DNA of 64,000 nt from positions 1-64,000 of the forward strand of contig NZ_JAMXMV010000034.1 of assembly GCF_024055715.1 (NCBI RefSeq), written 5' to 3'. Made by a program: the position numbers and the translations under genes. A model generated the notes under the pieces. The model ran no database searches and was not told the DNA's origin. It saw only the letters and a list, made by a program, of their open reading frames with translations. The stretch comes from Actinoallomurus soli. Its GTDB lineage: Bacteria; Actinomycetota; Actinomycetes; Streptosporangiales; Streptosporangiaceae. Shown here piece after piece: positions 16,251 through 24,683 of the stretch (position 1 is the stretch's first letter; each line of letters starts with the position of its first letter).

Positions 16251-17378
16251 ATGCACGACAACTCCATGACCAGGCGCCGCGCGTTGATCGCCGGAGCCGG
16301 GGCGGCCTTCGCCACGGCCGGCCTGACCGGGACCGCACGGGCCGCCGGCCGGACCGTACGCCCCGCGGTGACCCTGACGCCGGAGCAGCAGGCCGGGCAG
16401 CGGGTCATCTACTCCTACTCGGGCACGACCGTGCCGCAGTCCCTGCTGGACGCGATCGCGGCGGGCAAGGCCGCGGGCGTCATCTTCTTCGGCGACAACA
16501 TCTCAAGCCTCAGCCAGATCGCCTCCGTCTGCGCCGACCTCCAGGAGGCGAACCGGTCCAGCCCGGTCACCGCGCCCCTGCTGCTGATGACCGACCAGGA
16601 GGGCGGCCAGGTACGCCGGCTGCCGGGCGGCCCGACCATGTCGGAGAAGCAGATCGGCCAGTCCGCCGACCCCGTGGCGGCCGCCACCGACGCCGGAGAC
16701 CAGGCCGGCCGCCTCCTCGCGAGCGTCGGCATGAACGTCAACCTCGCCCCGGTGCTCGACGTGTACCGCACCGCCGGTGACTTCGACGACCAGTACGGCC
16801 GGTCCTACAGCAAGGACCCGGCCGTCTGCGGCCAGTGCGGCAGCGCGTTCATCCGCGCGCAGCAGGCGGTCGGCGTCGCGGCGACCGCCAAGCACTTCCC
16901 GGGCCTGGGCCCGGCGAGCAAGACCCAGAACACCGACAACGGGCCGGTCACGCTGAACGTCTCGGCGTCGAACCTGCGGTCCATCGACGAGGCGCCGTAC
17001 GGTCCGGCGATCGGCGCCGGCGTCAAGCTGGTCATGGTGTCCTGGGCGGTCTACCCGGCGCTGGACGCCAAACTGCCCGCCGGCCTGTCGCCGACCATCG
17101 TGCAGAACGAACTGCGCGGCAGGCTCGGCTTCACCGGGGTGACGATCACCGACGCGCTCGTCGCCGGCGCGCTGTCGAACTTCGGCACCACGGCGCAGCG
17201 GGCGGTCTCGGCCGCGAAGGCCGGCATGGACCTCCTGCTGGTCTGCGGGGAGGACCCGAGCTACGCCCAGAGCGCGGTCACCGGCCTGGCCGACGCCCTA
17301 CGGAACGGACAACTCGGCCAGAGCGCGTTCGACGCCGCCCGGGCGCGTGTGACGAACCTGCGGACCGGCCTGGCCTGA
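16251..17378 (+). CDS. GH3-family beta-N-acetylhexosaminidase-like protein, Tat-type signal
   Basis: A 375-residue exported protein of the GH3 N-terminal-domain type (NagZ-like). A twin-arginine leader (TRRRALIAGAGAA) is visible; a second ATG at 16266 gives the same leader. Family blocks include LLLMTDQEGG, KHFPGLG and the candidate nucleophile Asp in GVTITDAL. The loop after KHFPGLG lacks the DxxxDSH-type sequence that carries the general acid/base His in classical NagZ, reading PASKTQNTDNG instead. It may therefore have another specificity or use another acid/base. It is preceded by the lysozyme gene and followed by a very strong terminator. Confidence 0.82.
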   Translation: MHDNSMTRRRALIAGAGAAFATAGLTGTARAAGRTVRPAVTLTPEQQAGQRVIYSYSGTTVPQSLLDAIAAGKAAGVIFFGDNISSLSQIASVCADLQEANRSSPVTAPLLLMTDQEGGQVRRLPGGPTMSEKQIGQSADPVAAATDAGDQAGRLLASVGMNVNLAPVLDVYRTAGDFDDQYGRSYSKDPAVCGQCGSAFIRAQQAVGVAATAKHFPGLGPASKTQNTDNGPVTLNVSASNLRSIDEAPYGPAIGAGVKLVMVSWAVYPALDAKLPAGLSPTIVQNELRGRLGFTGVTITDALVAGALSNFGTTAQRAVSAAKAGMDLLLVCGEDPSYAQSAVTGLADALRNGQLGQSAFDAARARVTNLRTGLA

Positions 17379-17384
17379 CGCCGG

Positions 17385-17426
17385 CGGGCGGGGCGCGCGC
17401 GGACCGGCCGCGCGCGCCGCCGCCCG
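17385..17426. terminator. Strong 18-bp stem terminator between convergent genes
   Basis: A hairpin of 11 perfect pairs around a 5-base loop (17403-17407), extended by seven more pairs past a single bulged G at 17419. It lies just after the GH3 stop and before the stop of the convergent NIPSNAP gene. Confidence 0.75.
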
Positions 17427-17466
17427 TCGCCGCGCCGGCGCGGTGTGGCCCGGGCGCCGGTCGTGG

Positions 17467-17787
17467 TCAGCCTTCTTTCGCCTCAGGGAGCAACGGCCGC
17501 ATGAAGGTCCGTTCGTAGCGGAGCACACACCCGCTCTCGTCCCTGATCCGATCGGCCTCGACGAAGTCGGGGTCGACGCCGAAGAGGCCGCGGTACTCCT
17601 CATAGGCGGCGAGGCTGGGGAAGCTGAACAGGGCCAGGGCCTTGTCGCTCGCGCCTTCGGCCGGCAGGAAGTACCCGTGGTGCGTGCCGCCGTGGAGATC
17701 GACCAGCTCCATCCAGCGGCGGCCGAAGCGCTCGAACGCGTCGATCTTCGCGGGATCGATGACGTACTCGACGACACAAGTGATCAC
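17467..17787 (-). CDS. NIPSNAP family protein
   Basis: A 106-residue dimeric alpha/beta-barrel-type protein of the NIPSNAP family (ferredoxin-like fold), function generally unknown. Family features are the opening VVEYVIDPAKIDAFE, the central HGGTHHGYFLP, and ALALFSFPSLAAYEEYR. The GTG at 17787 is preferred: AGGG lies seven bases upstream and the domain then starts at once. The upstream open frame is not protein-like. The start codon touches one arm of a perfect inverted repeat that looks like a regulator site. Confidence 0.82.
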   Translation of the reverse strand: MITCVVEYVIDPAKIDAFERFGRRWMELVDLHGGTHHGYFLPAEGASDKALALFSFPSLAAYEEYRGLFGVDPDFVEADRIRDESGCVLRYERTFMRPLLPEAKEG

Positions 17788-17817
17788 AGTTGACCCTACA
17801 TCGCCGATGATCACTTG
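17777..17817. promoter_or_regulatory. 10-bp perfect inverted repeat over the NIPSNAP start
   Basis: CAAGTGATCA (17777-17786) and TGATCACTTG (17808-17817) are perfect inverted copies with centres 31 bp apart, about three helical turns. The left arm overlaps the start codon. The layout suits two dimers of a transcriptional repressor; no regulator gene lies next to it. Confidence 0.5.
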
Positions 17818-17940
17818 CGGCCCCGCCGGCGGCGGCCGGTCGCGTCTTCCCCGACATGGGCGCGGGTGCACCGATGAGTCGGGGGCGCGATGAAGGTCGG
17901 TACTCCTGAGCAGTTCGCACGGACCGAAGGAGGAACGGCC

Positions 17941-18273
17941 ATGGCGAAGTTCGTGACCATCGGGTATGGCGACCAGGAAGGTTACGACCGCACCGACGCG
18001 GCGATCCGCGACCAGGCGCACGCGCATGACACTCGCCTGCTCGCGGCGGGAGCCGACATGGGGGTCGCCGGCTCGCCCGTACAGGTGCGGAACCACGACG
18101 GTGCCGGCCTGGCCGTGGAGCACGGATCGTTCATGTCGTCCGCTCTCCCGGTCGCCGGATTCGCGATCATTGAGGCGGCGACGCTGGAGGAAGCCGTCGA
18201 GCTCGTGTCACGGACCCCGTGCGCGGTCGCGCACGGGGTCGTCGAGGTGTGGCCGTTGCGGGAAGCGCCGTAG
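17941..18273 (+). CDS. YCII-related (DGPF) domain protein
   Basis: A 110-residue cytoplasmic protein with the YCII/DGPF ferredoxin-like fold. It opens MAKFVTIGYGD and contains the conserved GFAIIEAATLEEAVELV block. GGAGG sits at ideal spacing before the ATG at 17941. Members often accompany ECF sigma factors or act as small dimeric enzymes; no sigma factor is present here. It is divergent from the NIPSNAP gene, another dimeric alpha/beta-barrel-like protein, across about 150 bp. Confidence 0.82.
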   Translation: MAKFVTIGYGDQEGYDRTDAAIRDQAHAHDTRLLAAGADMGVAGSPVQVRNHDGAGLAVEHGSFMSSALPVAGFAIIEAATLEEAVELVSRTPCAVAHGVVEVWPLREAP

Positions 18274-18441
18274 GCCGCCGGCTCGACGCGGAGAGCCGTG
18301 CGGCGCGATGATGGCAACGGCCCGGTAGGCCCGCCGGTCCGCGCCGGGTCAGGCGGGCAGCCGGCCGGCGGGGGAACCGGCCGCGCAGCGTCCCGCCCGG
18401 GATACGAGGTGCGGGTCCGGGGCGACGGGCATCATCGGCTC

Positions 18442-18720
18442 ATGGCGCCCGATGACGGCTATCTTCTGGACGACCGGCAGGCCGAGGCCGGGACGCGCTT
18501 CGACGCCCTGGCGACGTTGGTCGACCCGTGGACGTTCCGTCATATCGATGACCTGGGCATCCGGGAGGGATGGCGCTGCTGGGAGATCGGAGTGGGCGGG
18601 GCCTCGGTGCTCCGATGGCCGGCCGACCGGGTGGGCGCCACAGGTCGCGTGCCGGCCACCGACATCGACGTGTCCTGGGCTCGGCGAGCGGCGGGCCGGC
18701 GCCGGCCCGTCACGGGCTGA
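18442..18720 (+). pseudogene. 5' remnant of a SAM-dependent methyltransferase
   Basis: The ATG at 18442 opens a 92-codon frame matching the first third of a class I methyltransferase: a QAEAGTRFDAL and FRHIDDLGI leader, then WRCWEIGVGGASV as the SAM-binding Gly-rich loop and ATDIDVSW as the acidic end of strand 2. Here the similarity stops, and the frame runs through Arg-rich codons to a TGA. Full members run to about 270 residues. I find no continuation in the other frames before the next gene, so this is a truncation rather than a simple frameshift. Confidence 0.65.
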
Positions 18721-18721
18721 T

Positions 18722-18762
18722 CCCTGGCGATCGCGGCCGTTAGGACGCAGCGATCGCCAGGG
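18722..18762. terminator. Perfect 13-bp hairpin between convergent genes
   Basis: CCCTGGCGATCGC (18722-18734) and GCGATCGCCAGGG (18750-18762) form a perfect stem with a 15-base loop. It lies between the methyltransferase remnant and the end of the minus-strand sugar operon and can terminate both. Confidence 0.75.
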
Positions 18763-18790
18763 GGGAACGACGGGCGGCCGCCGGCGGACG

Positions 18791-19804
18791 TCACGCCTTC
18801 GCCACGTGGGCCAAAGGCTCGCCGCGCAGGTGGCGGGCGACGTCTTCGGCGAGGATGCGGGCGGCGTTCGCGGCGGTCTGGCGGCTGGCGCCGGCCAGGT
18901 GGGGCGTCAGCACGACGCCCGGCGTGGTCAGCAGCCGCGACTCCACCGGGATCGGCTCCTCGGGGAAGACGTCGAACGCGGCGCCGAACAGGTGACCGCC
19001 CTCGATGGCGTCGCAGACGGCCTCGTAGTCGAGGAGGGCGCCGCGCGCGCAGTTGACGATGACGGCGCCGGGCCGCATCGCGGCGATCTGGGGCGCGCCG
19101 ATCATCCCCGTGGTCTCCGGGGTGACGCGGGCGTGCAGCGTGACGACGTCCGATCGGGACAGCAGCTCGTCGAGGGAGACCAGCTCGCCGACGGTGGTCT
19201 CGGTCAGGTACGGGTCGTGGATGAGCACGTGCGCGCCGAGGGCGGCGAGCATCTGGGCGACCCGGTGGCCGACCGCGCCGCCGCCCACCAGCCCGACCGT
19301 GCTGCCGGACAGCTCGATGCCGACCTCGTCGTAGCGGTAGTAGTCGCTGCGCCAGCGGCCGGCGGTGAGCTCGGCGTGGGTCTGCGGGATGCGGCGCGCG
19401 GCGGCGAGGATCATGCCGAGGGTGTGCTCGGCGGTGGCGCCGGCGTTGCGGCCGGGCGCATAGCAGACGGTCACGCCGTGCTCGGCCGCCGCCTCCAGGT
19501 TCGCGTTGACCGGGCCTCCGCGGCCGATCCCGATCAGCTTGAGCTTCGGGCACGCCTCGATGACGCGGCGGGTCAGCGGCGCCATCTGGGTGAGGCAGAT
19601 CTCCGCGCCGGCGAGCGCCTCGATCATCTGGTCCTCGGTGCCGGACGCCTCGTCGACCTCGGCGACCCGGCCGAACGGCACGATCGGCCAGTCCAGGGTG
19701 ATCTCGGCGAACTCCAGTTCACGCGGGGCCCGGGCCCGTACGGCGTCGATGAGGAGCCGGTTGAGGACGAAGTGGTCTCCTGCCGCGAGCAGGCGGGTGG
19801 TCAT
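18791..19804 (-). CDS. D-2-hydroxyacid dehydrogenase (NAD-dependent)
   Basis: A 337-residue cytoplasmic dehydrogenase of the phosphoglycerate dehydrogenase/formate dehydrogenase-like fold. The NAD-binding loop reads VGGGAVGHRVA, NCARGALLD holds the catalytic Arg, FPEEP the Glu, and TPHLAGAS the catalytic His. The ATG overlaps the preceding gene's stop by 4 bp, so it is the last gene of a translationally coupled operon. With two FGGY kinases in the same operon, an oxidised sugar acid or phosphorylated acid (as for erythronate-4-phosphate dehydrogenase) is a plausible substrate; this is inference. Confidence 0.88.
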   Translation of the reverse strand: MTTRLLAAGDHFVLNRLLIDAVRARAPRELEFAEITLDWPIVPFGRVAEVDEASGTEDQMIEALAGAEICLTQMAPLTRRVIEACPKLKLIGIGRGGPVNANLEAAAEHGVTVCYAPGRNAGATAEHTLGMILAAARRIPQTHAELTAGRWRSDYYRYDEVGIELSGSTVGLVGGGAVGHRVAQMLAALGAHVLIHDPYLTETTVGELVSLDELLSRSDVVTLHARVTPETTGMIGAPQIAAMRPGAVIVNCARGALLDYEAVCDAIEGGHLFGAAFDVFPEEPIPVESRLLTTPGVVLTPHLAGASRQTAANAARILAEDVARHLRGEPLAHVAKA

Positions 19805-20433
19805 GCGGTCTCCCGGACGGCGTTGAAGCTTTCGATGGGGGTGTTGAACTCCAGCAGGGCGGCCTCCTCGCGGGTGAGGCGGATCTCGGTCAGCGCGCAG
19901 TTGCGCACCGACGGGAAGATGCGCCGGTAGTCGCGGAGCGGCGCCCCGATCAGCTCGCACAGCGCGAGCCGGATGGCGGTGGTGTGCGCGACGACGAGGA
20001 CCCGCTCGCCGGGGTACCGGTCGACGAGGTCGTACAGGCAGCCGGTGAACCGGCGCACCGCCTCGGTGGGGTCCTCGCCGCCGGGGAGGTGGTCGGCGAC
20101 CGGGTCGGCGCGGAACGCCCGCAGCGCGTCCGGGAACTGCTCGTGCATCTCATCGTGGGTCAGCCCCTCCGCGTGCCCGAAGTCCAGCTCGCGCAGCCGC
20201 TCGTCGACGTTCGCGGGCACGCCGAGGACCTCTGCGCAGGCGGTCGCGGTCAGCTGGGCGCGGGTGAGATCGGAGGTCCAGACGGCGGCGAGCCCGGCCG
20301 TCTTCGCCCAGGCGGCGAGCTGCTGTGCCTGTTCGAGGCCGCGCGCGGTCAGTGCGACGTCACTGACGCCCGCGTAGCGATTCTCCGCGTGCCACTCGGT
20401 CTCTCCGTGGCGGACGAGGACGAGCTGGGTCAT
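19801..20433 (-). CDS. Histidine phosphatase family protein
   Basis: A 210-residue cytoplasmic phosphatase/mutase-superfamily protein. The RHG motif with the phospho-accepting His is in LVRHGETEWH, and the second catalytic His is in VVAHTTAIRL. It matches the cofactor-independent phosphatase branch rather than a full-length phosphoglycerate mutase. The ATG at 20433 has GGAAGGA upstream, and its ATGA overlaps the stop of the preceding FGGY kinase. It may remove the phosphate put on by one of the kinases or clear a dead-end phosphoester; inferred from context. Confidence 0.88.
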   Translation of the reverse strand: MTQLVLVRHGETEWHAENRYAGVSDVALTARGLEQAQQLAAWAKTAGLAAVWTSDLTRAQLTATACAEVLGVPANVDERLRELDFGHAEGLTHDEMHEQFPDALRAFRADPVADHLPGGEDPTEAVRRFTGCLYDLVDRYPGERVLVVAHTTAIRLALCELIGAPLRDYRRIFPSVRNCALTEIRLTREEAALLEFNTPIESFNAVRETA

Positions 20434-21929
20434 CGTGACGTTCCTTCCTGAGTCGGCGCCGCCCGGTCGGACGCCGCGCGTGCGCGTGCGTGGGCGGCCG
20501 TGGGCGCGGGCAGCCAGCCGCGCCGTTCCAGCTCGCCCACCAGGCGCAGGTACCCATCGTCGAACCGGTCGGCACGCGGGCCCGGGTCGATCGTTTCGCG
20601 GACCGCGACCATCTCGGCGGCGACCTCGGCGACGCGGCGGCCCGGCGAGGCGGCCAGGACGGCGGCGCCGAGCGCGGGTTCGGGGTCGGCCGGGAGGATC
20701 ACCGGCCGGCCGAGGACGTCGGCGCGGAGCCGGCACCAGTACGCGCTGCGCGCCGCGCCGCCCGTGAGGGTGATGTCGCCGCCGGTGGGCGCGCCGAGCA
20801 GGTCGAGGTGGTCGAGGCACAGGCGTTCGATGTACGCGACGCCCTGCAGGACCGCGGCGTAGTCGTCGGCCTCGTCGCCGGTGCCGCCGAGCAGGAAGCC
20901 GCGGGCGTCCGGCGCCGCGAACGGGAACCGCTCCCCCTCGGAGACCAGCGGGTACGCGAGGGCGCGCGCGGGCTCGTGCCGCTCCGCCAGCCGGTCCAGC
21001 TCGCGCAGGTCACGGCCGGCGAAGTCGCGGGCGAGCACGCCGGCGCCGGTGCTCGACGCGCCGCCGGGCAGCCATTCGCCGTCCGGCGCCCGGTGGGAGT
21101 ACACCGCGCCGTACGGGTCGTGGACGAGCTCTTCGGTGACGCCCTTCAGCACGAGCGTGGTCCCGAGCACGGAGTTCCACGAGCCGACGGTCAGCCGCCC
21201 GGCGCCGAGCTGCGCGGCGCAGCCGTCGGTCATGCCGGCGATGATCGGGGTGCCCCGGGGAATGCCGGTGGCCTCGGTCGCGGCCGCGCACACCGTGCCG
21301 ATGCGGGTGCCGGGCCGTACGAGGTCCGGCAGGGTGTCGGCGGGTACGCCGAGGGCGTCCATGACGCCGGCCGGCCAGGTCTCCTCGATCAGGTGCGCGC
21401 CGGTCTTCAGCGCGTTGCTGAGGTCGGCGGGCACGGCGTGGCCGGCCAGCCGCCGGTTGACGAAGTCGACCTGGTGGGCGAGGCGGGCCGGCCCCTGGTG
21501 CCGAGCCAGCAGCCACAGCAGCTTCGGCAGTGCCCACGCGGGCTGCATCCGCCGGTAGCCCAGCTCCGCCCACACCGCGGCGCCGGCCTCGTCGGCCCGG
21601 CGGGCCTCTTCGGTGGCGCGCGTGTCGTCGTACATGAGGCCGGGCGTCAGCGGCGTCCCGTCGGCGTCGGTCAGCAGGATCGTCCCGGAGGTGCCGTCGA
21701 CGGCGACGGCGCGCACCGCGCCGGGGGGTACCTCGCGCAGCGCCCGCCCGCAGGCGGCCGCGGTCGCCCGCCACCAGTCCTCGGGGTCCTGCTCGTGGCG
21801 GCCCGCCGCACGCCGTCCGGTCAGCGGCTCGGCACCGGCGCCGGCGATCCGGCCGGAGGCCGTGACGGCGACGACCCGTACGCTCTGGGTGCCCAGGTCG
21901 ACGCCGAGCCAGACCTCGTCGCCGCTCAT
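20430..21929 (-). CDS. FGGY-family carbohydrate kinase (D-ribulokinase-like)
   Basis: A 499-residue sugar kinase. The FGGY N-domain opens LGVDLGTQSVRV (phosphate-1 loop), and DGTSGTILLTDADGTPL resembles the plant/cyanobacterial D-ribulose kinase subgroup (AtXK-1/SePSK). Phosphate-2 and adenosine loops (GSWNSVLGTT, LTGGAARSAYW) are visible. The ATG overlaps the upstream kinase's stop by 4 bp. It lies in the seven-gene ABC importer operon. D-ribulose or a related ketose is the best guess for its substrate; the specificity is not settled by sequence. Confidence 0.85.
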   Translation of the reverse strand: MSGDEVWLGVDLGTQSVRVVAVTASGRIAGAGAEPLTGRRAAGRHEQDPEDWWRATAAACGRALREVPPGAVRAVAVDGTSGTILLTDADGTPLTPGLMYDDTRATEEARRADEAGAAVWAELGYRRMQPAWALPKLLWLLARHQGPARLAHQVDFVNRRLAGHAVPADLSNALKTGAHLIEETWPAGVMDALGVPADTLPDLVRPGTRIGTVCAAATEATGIPRGTPIIAGMTDGCAAQLGAGRLTVGSWNSVLGTTLVLKGVTEELVHDPYGAVYSHRAPDGEWLPGGASSTGAGVLARDFAGRDLRELDRLAERHEPARALAYPLVSEGERFPFAAPDARGFLLGGTGDEADDYAAVLQGVAYIERLCLDHLDLLGAPTGGDITLTGGAARSAYWCRLRADVLGRPVILPADPEPALGAAVLAASPGRRVAEVAAEMVAVRETIDPGPRADRFDDGYLRLVGELERRGWLPAPTAAHARARAASDRAAPTQEGTSR

Positions 21930-23416
21930 TCGGCTCCCCCGCGCAGGCTCGCGAGCGTCGGCCACGCCGCCGCGGTCGCGCCGCGCACCTCGAGGAACGC
22001 CTCGTACGTGCGAGCGTAGCGCTCGGCGTTCGCGGGATCCGGTGCGAAGACCTCGCCGGGCCGGACGTAGGCGCCGGCGGCCTCGCGCTCGCCGTCGGCC
22101 CGGCCGGTGGCCACCGCGCCGACGATGAACGCGCCGCGCGCGCCCGCCTCGGCATCCGCGCCGCGGACGACGGGGACGCCGGTCACGTCGGCGAGCATCC
22201 GCAACCACGCCGTGCTGGCCGATCCGCCGCCGCTGACCCGCAGCTCCACGGGGCGTTCGCCGGAGGCGGTCAGGCAGTCGCGGATCACCAGGCACAGCCC
22301 TTCGAGGACGGCGCGGGCCAGGTGTTCCCGGTCGTGATCGATGGACAGCCCGAGGAACGTCCCCCGTGCGCTCGGGTCCAGGAACGGCGCCCGCTCCCCC
22401 GCCGGTGACAGGTACGGCAGGAACAGCAGGCCGTCCGCGCCCGGCGGGCACTGCTCGGCCAGCAACGACAGCGCGGCGGGGTCACCGCCGAGGCCCAGCA
22501 TGCGGCAGGCCCAGTCGATCACCTGGCCCCCGGCGAGCGTCGGGAACGCCCGCAGGTAGCGCCGGTCGAGCGCGACGGTCAGCCCGGACGGATTCGTGTC
22601 GAGCAGCGGCTCGTCCAGCACGATCTCGGTGCACAGCGTGGTGCCGAGGATCGTGCAGGCCTGACCGGCCTCGACCGCGCCGACGCCGATCGCGGTGGAC
22701 GCCACGTCGTACGGGGCGAGGACCACGGGCGTGCCCGCGGGCAGGCCGAGCTCGCGAGCGGCGGACGCGGTCAGCGGGGCGACGCGGCGCCCGTCGCCGC
22801 GCAGCTCGGGCAGCAGCGGCCGGGCCCACTCCATCCCGTACAGGGCGAGGAGCTCGTCGGAGTAGGCCCGCTCGCGGATGTCCATGAACGGCGCCGAGCC
22901 GTCCGACAGGTCCGCGACGGGTTCGCCGGTCAGCCGCAGGAAGACCCAGCCGCCGCAGGTCAGCGAGGCGGCCGAGCGCGTGAGCCGGTCCGGGTCGCGC
23001 TCGCGCAACCAGGTGAGGATGGCGTTCGGCAGGCCGGCGAAGGTCAGCGACCCGTTGCGGCGGAACGCCTCCTCCAGCACGCCCTCGCGCGCCCAGCGCT
23101 CGACGATCGGCCCGGCCCGGCCGTCGTTCCACAGGATCGCCGGACCGGTCGGCTCCCCCGCCGCGTCGACCAGCCAGGACCCGTCGCCCTGCGCGGTCAG
23201 CGCCAGGTGGCCGACCGGGGTGCCGAGGCGTTCGAGCACCCGCCGCACGCCGCGCACGACGGCCTGCCAGACCTCGGCCGGGTCCTGCTCGGCGTGGCCG
23301 GGGGCCGGGTTCCGCACGGTGGTGTTCTGGCGTTCGACCACCAGCTCGGCGCCGTCGTCGCCGTAGCCGACCGCCTTGATCATCGTGGTGCCCGCGTCGA
23401 CGCAGATGACCGCCAT
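21926..23416 (-). CDS. FGGY-family carbohydrate kinase (polyol/erythritol kinase-like)
   Basis: A 496-residue sugar or polyol kinase and the first catabolic gene after the importer. It opens CVDAGTTMIKAVGY, and LTAQGDGSWLVDAAGEP resembles EryA-type erythritol kinases more than xylulokinase. Nucleotide-binding loops (TILGTTLCTE, VSGGGSASTAW) are intact. GGAAGGGAA precedes the ATG. It differs clearly from the second kinase downstream, so the operon encodes two distinct phosphorylation steps or substrates. A short-chain polyol substrate is suggested, not shown. Confidence 0.83.
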   Translation of the reverse strand: MAVICVDAGTTMIKAVGYGDDGAELVVERQNTTVRNPAPGHAEQDPAEVWQAVVRGVRRVLERLGTPVGHLALTAQGDGSWLVDAAGEPTGPAILWNDGRAGPIVERWAREGVLEEAFRRNGSLTFAGLPNAILTWLRERDPDRLTRSAASLTCGGWVFLRLTGEPVADLSDGSAPFMDIRERAYSDELLALYGMEWARPLLPELRGDGRRVAPLTASAARELGLPAGTPVVLAPYDVASTAIGVGAVEAGQACTILGTTLCTEIVLDEPLLDTNPSGLTVALDRRYLRAFPTLAGGQVIDWACRMLGLGGDPAALSLLAEQCPPGADGLLFLPYLSPAGERAPFLDPSARGTFLGLSIDHDREHLARAVLEGLCLVIRDCLTASGERPVELRVSGGGSASTAWLRMLADVTGVPVVRGADAEAGARGAFIVGAVATGRADGEREAAGAYVRPGEVFAPDPANAERYARTYEAFLEVRGATAAAWPTLASLRGGAE

Positions 23417-23447
23417 GGCCGTTCCCTTCCTCGTCTCGTTCGGGTCC

Positions 23448-24683
23448 TCACGCGCGGCCGTGGGAGGCGCGCGAACGCCGGGCCGCCGCGTCCAGTGCCA
23501 CCGCGAGCAGCAGCACCGCCCCGGTGACCATGTAGCGGAAGGAGGAGTTGAGGTTCAGCAGGGTGAGGCCGCTGGAGATGGACTGGATCACCACGATGCC
23601 CAGCAGCGCCGCGAAGGCGTTGCCGCGCCCGCCGAACAGGCTGGTGCCGCCGATCACCGCGGCGGCGATGGCGTTGAGGTTGACGTCGCCGCCGCCGGTG
23701 CTCTGGTTCGCGGCGGCGAGGCGGGCCGCGGCCAGCACGCCGCCGACCGCCGCGAGCGAGGTGCACAGGACGAACACCGAGGTGTAGACCGCCTTGACGT
23801 TGATGCCGGCCCGGCGGGCCGCCTCGACGTTACCGCCCACCGCGTAGATCGACTTGCCGAACCGCGTCCGCGCCAGCAGGTAGTGGGTGGCCAGCACCAG
23901 CGCCAGGAACAGCACGAACATCCAGCCCACACCCCGGGCGCGGCCGAGGTACCACACCGCCACCCCGAGACCGGCCAGCAGCACGGCGCTGCGCAGCACC
24001 AGCCCGCGCAGCGACGCCGCGGGCAGCCCGGCGTTCCGCCGCGCCCGGGCCCGCAGATATCCGGCGGCGAACAGCCAGCCCGCCGCGACGACCACGAGGG
24101 TGTACGAGAGCCAGGCGGGCAGGAAGTCGAGCTGGGCGAAGGTGACCAGGCCCGAGTCGTACGGCAGGTTGATCGACCCCTTGCTCCCGAGCACCCACAG
24201 CTGCACGCCGAGGAAGCCGAGCAGGCCGGCGAGGGTGATGACGAAGCTGGGCACTCCGAGCCGGTTGAACACCAGCGCGTACAGCAGGCCGATGATGGCG
24301 GCGGCCGCCACCGAGGCCGGCACGGCGAGCCAGGGCGACAGCCCCTGGTCGACGAACAGGATGGCGGTGAGGGCCGCCGCCAGGCCGCTCAGCGAGCCGA
24401 CCGACAGGTCGATCTGCCCGACCAGCAGCATCAGCCCGACGCCGAGCGCGATGACGCCGACCGGCGCGCACTCCAGGGTCAGGTTGACCAGGTTCACGCT
24501 GGACAGGAAGACCGGGTTGAGGATCTGCATCACGGTCCAGATCACGACCAGACCTGCCACGACCGGGACGACGCCGAGGTCGCCGCCGCGGAAGCGCGCG
24601 ATGAGCGCCCGCAGCCCGACGGGTTCCTCCGGCTCGTACCGTCCCTGCTCGGCGAGCGGCGGCGCGGTGCTCAGGTCACTCAT
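23448..24683 (-). CDS. Sugar ABC transporter permease (ribose/xylose type)
   Basis: A 411-residue integral membrane protein of the RbsC/XylH (BPD_transp_2) family. About ten to twelve hydrophobic segments are visible, with the characteristic GLMLLVGQIDLSVGS loop and ANQSTGGGDVNLNAIAAAVIGG. It is longer than RbsC (about 320), as XylH-like members are. The ATG at 24683 is chosen because the family sequence starts there and overlaps the ATPase gene by 8 bp. It acts as a homodimer with the ATPase encoded upstream. Confidence 0.92.
   Translation of the reverse strand: MSDLSTAPPLAEQGRYEPEEPVGLRALIARFRGGDLGVVPVVAGLVVIWTVMQILNPVFLSSVNLVNLTLECAPVGVIALGVGLMLLVGQIDLSVGSLSGLAAALTAILFVDQGLSPWLAVPASVAAAAIIGLLYALVFNRLGVPSFVITLAGLLGFLGVQLWVLGSKGSINLPYDSGLVTFAQLDFLPAWLSYTLVVVAAGWLFAAGYLRARARRNAGLPAASLRGLVLRSAVLLAGLGVAVWYLGRARGVGWMFVLFLALVLATHYLLARTRFGKSIYAVGGNVEAARRAGINVKAVYTSVFVLCTSLAAVGGVLAAARLAAANQSTGGGDVNLNAIAAAVIGGTSLFGGRGNAFAALLGIVVIQSISSGLTLLNLNSSFRYMVTGAVLLLAVALDAAARRSRASHGRA

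Noticed and set aside
18722-18762. Insertion-sequence terminal inverted repeats
   Set aside because: Only a 15-base loop separates the arms and there is no transposase; position between convergent genes fits a terminator.
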